From an uncultured Lachnospiraceae bacterium (GTDB lineage: Bacteria; Bacillota; Clostridia; Lachnospirales; Lachnospiraceae): 8,251 nucleotides of DNA. The position numbers and the translations under genes are program-made. Within the stretch, counting starts at the first letter, position 1. Every line of letters starts with the position of its first letter. The notes beneath the pieces are model-generated. The model ran no database searches. It saw only the letters and a program-made list of their open reading frames with translations, and was not told where the DNA came from. The stretch covers positions 1 to 8,251 of the forward strand of contig CADBRG010000078.1 of the NCBI GenBank assembly GCA_902797015.1, read 5' to 3'. Shown here piece by piece: positions 6,022 to 8,251 of the stretch.

Positions 6022-8251
6022 TTACTCCTTGATCATGGAGTGCAGCTCCTGTAAGGACTTCAGCTCGCTGTCGCCGGAGCGGTTCATCTGACGGATGCCT
6101 TCTGCAGCTGCAAGTGCTGCGGCAACGGTGGTGAAGTAAGGGATGTGTGCTTTGATGGCATTCTTTCTTAAGTAGCTGTCATCGTGAACACTTGCTTTTC
6201 CGACCGGTGAGTTGATGATGATATCAATCTTGCCGTTTGTGATCAGGTCAAGGATGTTCGGACGGCCTTCGTAAAGCTTCTTCACTTTTTCTACCGGAAT
6301 GCCTGCCTCGCTGATCAGGTCGCAGGTGCGGCCGGTTGCAAGGATGGAGAATCCGTCTTCATAGAAGCTCTTTGCCAGTTCAGCAGCTTCTGGTTTGTCT
6401 CTGTCATTTAAGGAGATCAGTACGGTTCCCTTGGTCGGAAGGACGGTACCGCCACCTTCCTGTGCTTTGCAGAATGCTTCGCCGGTTGTCGGGCCCATGC
6501 CGAGAACTTCGCCGGTGGAACGCATTTCCGGTCCCAATACCGGGTCAACTTCCTGGAACATGTTGAACGGGAAGACTGCTTCTTTGATGCCGTAGTACGG
6601 GATCTCGCGGTCGCCGAGTGAGGAAACCGGTGAAGGTCTGCCTGTCAGTTCGGAAGTGATGATATCGGTTGCGATCGGTACCATACTGATGCCGCAAACC
6701 TTAGATACCAGCGGAACGGTACGGGATGCACGCGGATTTGCTTCGAGAACAAAGATCTTATCATTCTCGATCGCATACTGCATGTTCATCAGACCGACAA
6801 CGTGCATCTCTTCTGCGATGCGGCGTGTGTAATCTTTGATGGTCTTTAAGTGCTCTTCAGAAATGTGCTTTGACGGGATGATGCATGCGGAGTCACCGGA
6901 ATGTACGCCGGCAAGCTCGATGTGCTCCATAACAGCCGGTACGTATGCATGTGTGCCATCTGAGATCGCATCTGCCTCACACTCTAATGCGTGATTTAAG
7001 AAGCGGTCGATCAGGATCGGGCGATCCGGTGTTACGCCAACAGCAGCGTTCATGTAATCGGTCAGGCTTTCGTCATCATAAACGACTTCCATACCACGGC
7101 CGCCAAGGACATAGGACGGACGAACCATAACCGGATAACCGATTCTCTGTGCGATGGCTTTTGCTTCATCTACTGTGGTAGCCATACCTGCTTCCGGCAT
7201 CGGAATACCAAGCTTGTCCATCATTGCGCGGAACAGATCACGGTCTTCTGCAAGGTCGATGACCTCAGGAGAAGTGCCGAGGATCTTCACGCCGTTTGCC
7301 TTCAGATCAGCTGCCAGGTTCAGCGGTGTCTGACCGCCGAACTGTGCGATCACGCCGACCGGTTTTTCTTTATAGTAAATGCTTAATACATCTTCCAGTG
7401 TCAGCGGCTCGAAATAGAGTTTGTCGGATGTATCGTAATCGGTGGAAACGGTCTCCGGGTTGCAGTTTACGATGATGGTCTCAAAACCAAGCTTCTTTAA
7501 GGACATTGCAGCGTGTACGCAGCAGTAGTCAAACTCGATACCCTGGCCGATTCTGTTCGGGCCGCCGCCGAGAATCATGATCTTCGGCTTCTCGGTATTG
7601 CAGGGCGACTTGTCCTCGCCGAGGTGATAGGTCGAATAGTAGTAAGCCGCATTCTCCGTACCGGATACGTGAACGCCCTCCCATGCCTCCTTGATGCCGG
7701 CAGCATAGCGGGCATTGCGGATCTCCTCCTCGGATACCTCGAGGAGCTGGCTCAGATAGCGGTCAGAGAAGCCGTCGAGCTTTGCCTGAAGGAGCACCGA
7801 AGTCTCCGGAACAGCGCCCTTCTTGGCGAGGAGCGCTTCCTCCTCCTCCACAAGCTCCTTCATCTCCTGCAGGAAGTAGTGCTTGATCTTGGTGAGATCA
7901 TAGATCTCGTCGATGGTCGCACCCTTGCGCAGGGCTTCATAAATGATGAACTGGCGCTCGCTGGTCGGATAGTGCAGCATGCCGAGCAGCTCGTCCTTGG
8001 ACTTCTCATGGAAATCCTTCGCAAAGCCCAGACCGTAGCGGCCGGTCTCCAGCGAACGGATGGCCTTCTGGAAGGCCTCCTTGTAGGTCTTGCCGATGCT
8101 CATGACCTCGCCCACAGCACGCATCTGCGTACCGAGCTTGTCCTGCGCACCCTTGAACTTCTCAAATGCCCAGCGTGCGAACTTGATGACCACATAGTCG
8201 CCGTCCGGTACATATTTAGCGAGCGTACCGTATTTGCCGCACGGGATCTCA
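6022..8251 (-). CDS. carB: Carbamoyl-phosphate synthase large subunit, 5'-truncated
   Basis: CarB makes carbamoyl phosphate from bicarbonate, ATP and ammonia supplied by the small subunit CarA, feeding pyrimidine and arginine synthesis. The frame stays open to the right edge, giving 742 visible residues of about 1,070; the first ATP-grasp unit is mostly missing. From the edge, EIPCGKYGTL and FARWAFEKF end the first synthetase half, with GTQMRAVGEVM matching the conserved GEVM motif. A helical oligomerisation domain follows to about 7620. The second ATP-grasp unit opens with KPKIMILGGGPNRIGQG and includes CNPETVSTDYD, FGGQTPLN, RPSYVLGGRGM and LEANPRASRTVP. The C-terminal MGS-like allosteric domain starts near KGTVLISLNDRDK and includes INSPVGKASVHDD and RKNAIKAHIPYFTT; in E. 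coli this domain binds UMP and ornithine. The GTG at 8193 lies within conserved sequence and is not the start. GC and codon use shift near 7500-7560. Confidence 0.97.
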   Translation of the reverse strand, partial: EIPCGKYGTLAKYVPDGDYVVIKFARWAFEKFKGAQDKLGTQMRAVGEVMSIGKTYKEAFQKAIRSLETGRYGLGFAKDFHEKSKDELLGMLHYPTSERQFIIYEALRKGATIDEIYDLTKIKHYFLQEMKELVEEEEALLAKKGAVPETSVLLQAKLDGFSDRYLSQLLEVSEEEIRNARYAAGIKEAWEGVHVSGTENAAYYYSTYHLGEDKSPCNTEKPKIMILGGGPNRIGQGIEFDYCCVHAAMSLKKLGFETIIVNCNPETVSTDYDTSDKLYFEPLTLEDVLSIYYKEKPVGVIAQFGGQTPLNLAADLKANGVKILGTSPEVIDLAEDRDLFRAMMDKLGIPMPEAGMATTVDEAKAIAQRIGYPVMVRPSYVLGGRGMEVVYDDESLTDYMNAAVGVTPDRPILIDRFLNHALECEADAISDGTHAYVPAVMEHIELAGVHSGDSACIIPSKHISEEHLKTIKDYTRRIAEEMHVVGLMNMQYAIENDKIFVLEANPRASRTVPLVSKVCGISMVPIATDIITSELTGRPSPVSSLGDREIPYYGIKEAVFPFNMFQEVDPVLGPEMRSTGEVLGMGPTTGEAFCKAQEGGGTVLPTKGTVLISLNDRDKPEAAELAKSFYEDGFSILATGRTCDLISEAGIPVEKVKKLYEGRPNILDLITNGKIDIIINSPVGKASVHDDSYLRKNAIKAHIPYFTTVAAALAAAEGIRQMNRSGDSELKSLQELHSMIKE

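Overview
The window carries seven protein-coding genes, two of them cut by its edges, and no mobile element, CRISPR array, rRNA or tRNA that I can recognise. The proteins resemble those of anaerobic Firmicutes (class Clostridia, probably a gut Lachnospiraceae-type bacterium). This taxonomic guess is inference from protein style, strong AGGAG-type ribosome binding sites, moderate GC in genes (about 50%) and an AT-rich intergenic region. No marker gene is present to fix it.

Left block (1-4346, + strand): the 3' part of a cobalamin (vitamin B12) operon, ordered cobT (5'-truncated), cobD, cobQ, cbiC and ending at a strong intrinsic terminator. CbiC rearranges the corrin ring precursor. CobQ amidates adenosylcobyrinate diamide to adenosylcobyric acid. 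CobD makes the aminopropanol phosphate linker. CobT activates the lower-ligand base. The gaps are 4, 65 and 15 bases, so one transcript is likely. The promoter and any B12 riboswitch would lie left of the window.

Middle (4276-4577, 302 bases without an established gene): the B12 operon terminator, a very short ORF with a good ribosome binding site, an AT-rich stretch (about 28% GC over 4381-4560) with a tandem 9-base repeat, and a promoter whose -10 box lies inside a 15-base palindrome. This promoter probably drives a two-gene unit: a NifX/NifB-type metal-cluster-binding domain protein with a Cys-rich tail (4578-4964) and a NudC-type NAD(H) pyrophosphatase (5013-5864).

Right block (6022-8251, - strand): the C-terminal 742 codons of carB, the large subunit of carbamoyl-phosphate synthase, convergent with nudC. 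A hairpin with T-runs on both sides separates them and probably ends transcription in both directions. Within carB, base composition and glutamate codon choice change sharply near 7500-7560, which suggests a mosaic gene.

Most of the window is ordinary housekeeping and cofactor metabolism. I found no clearly new system. The items most worth a second look are the intergenic region 4347-4577, the Cys tail of the NifX-like protein and the carB composition step.
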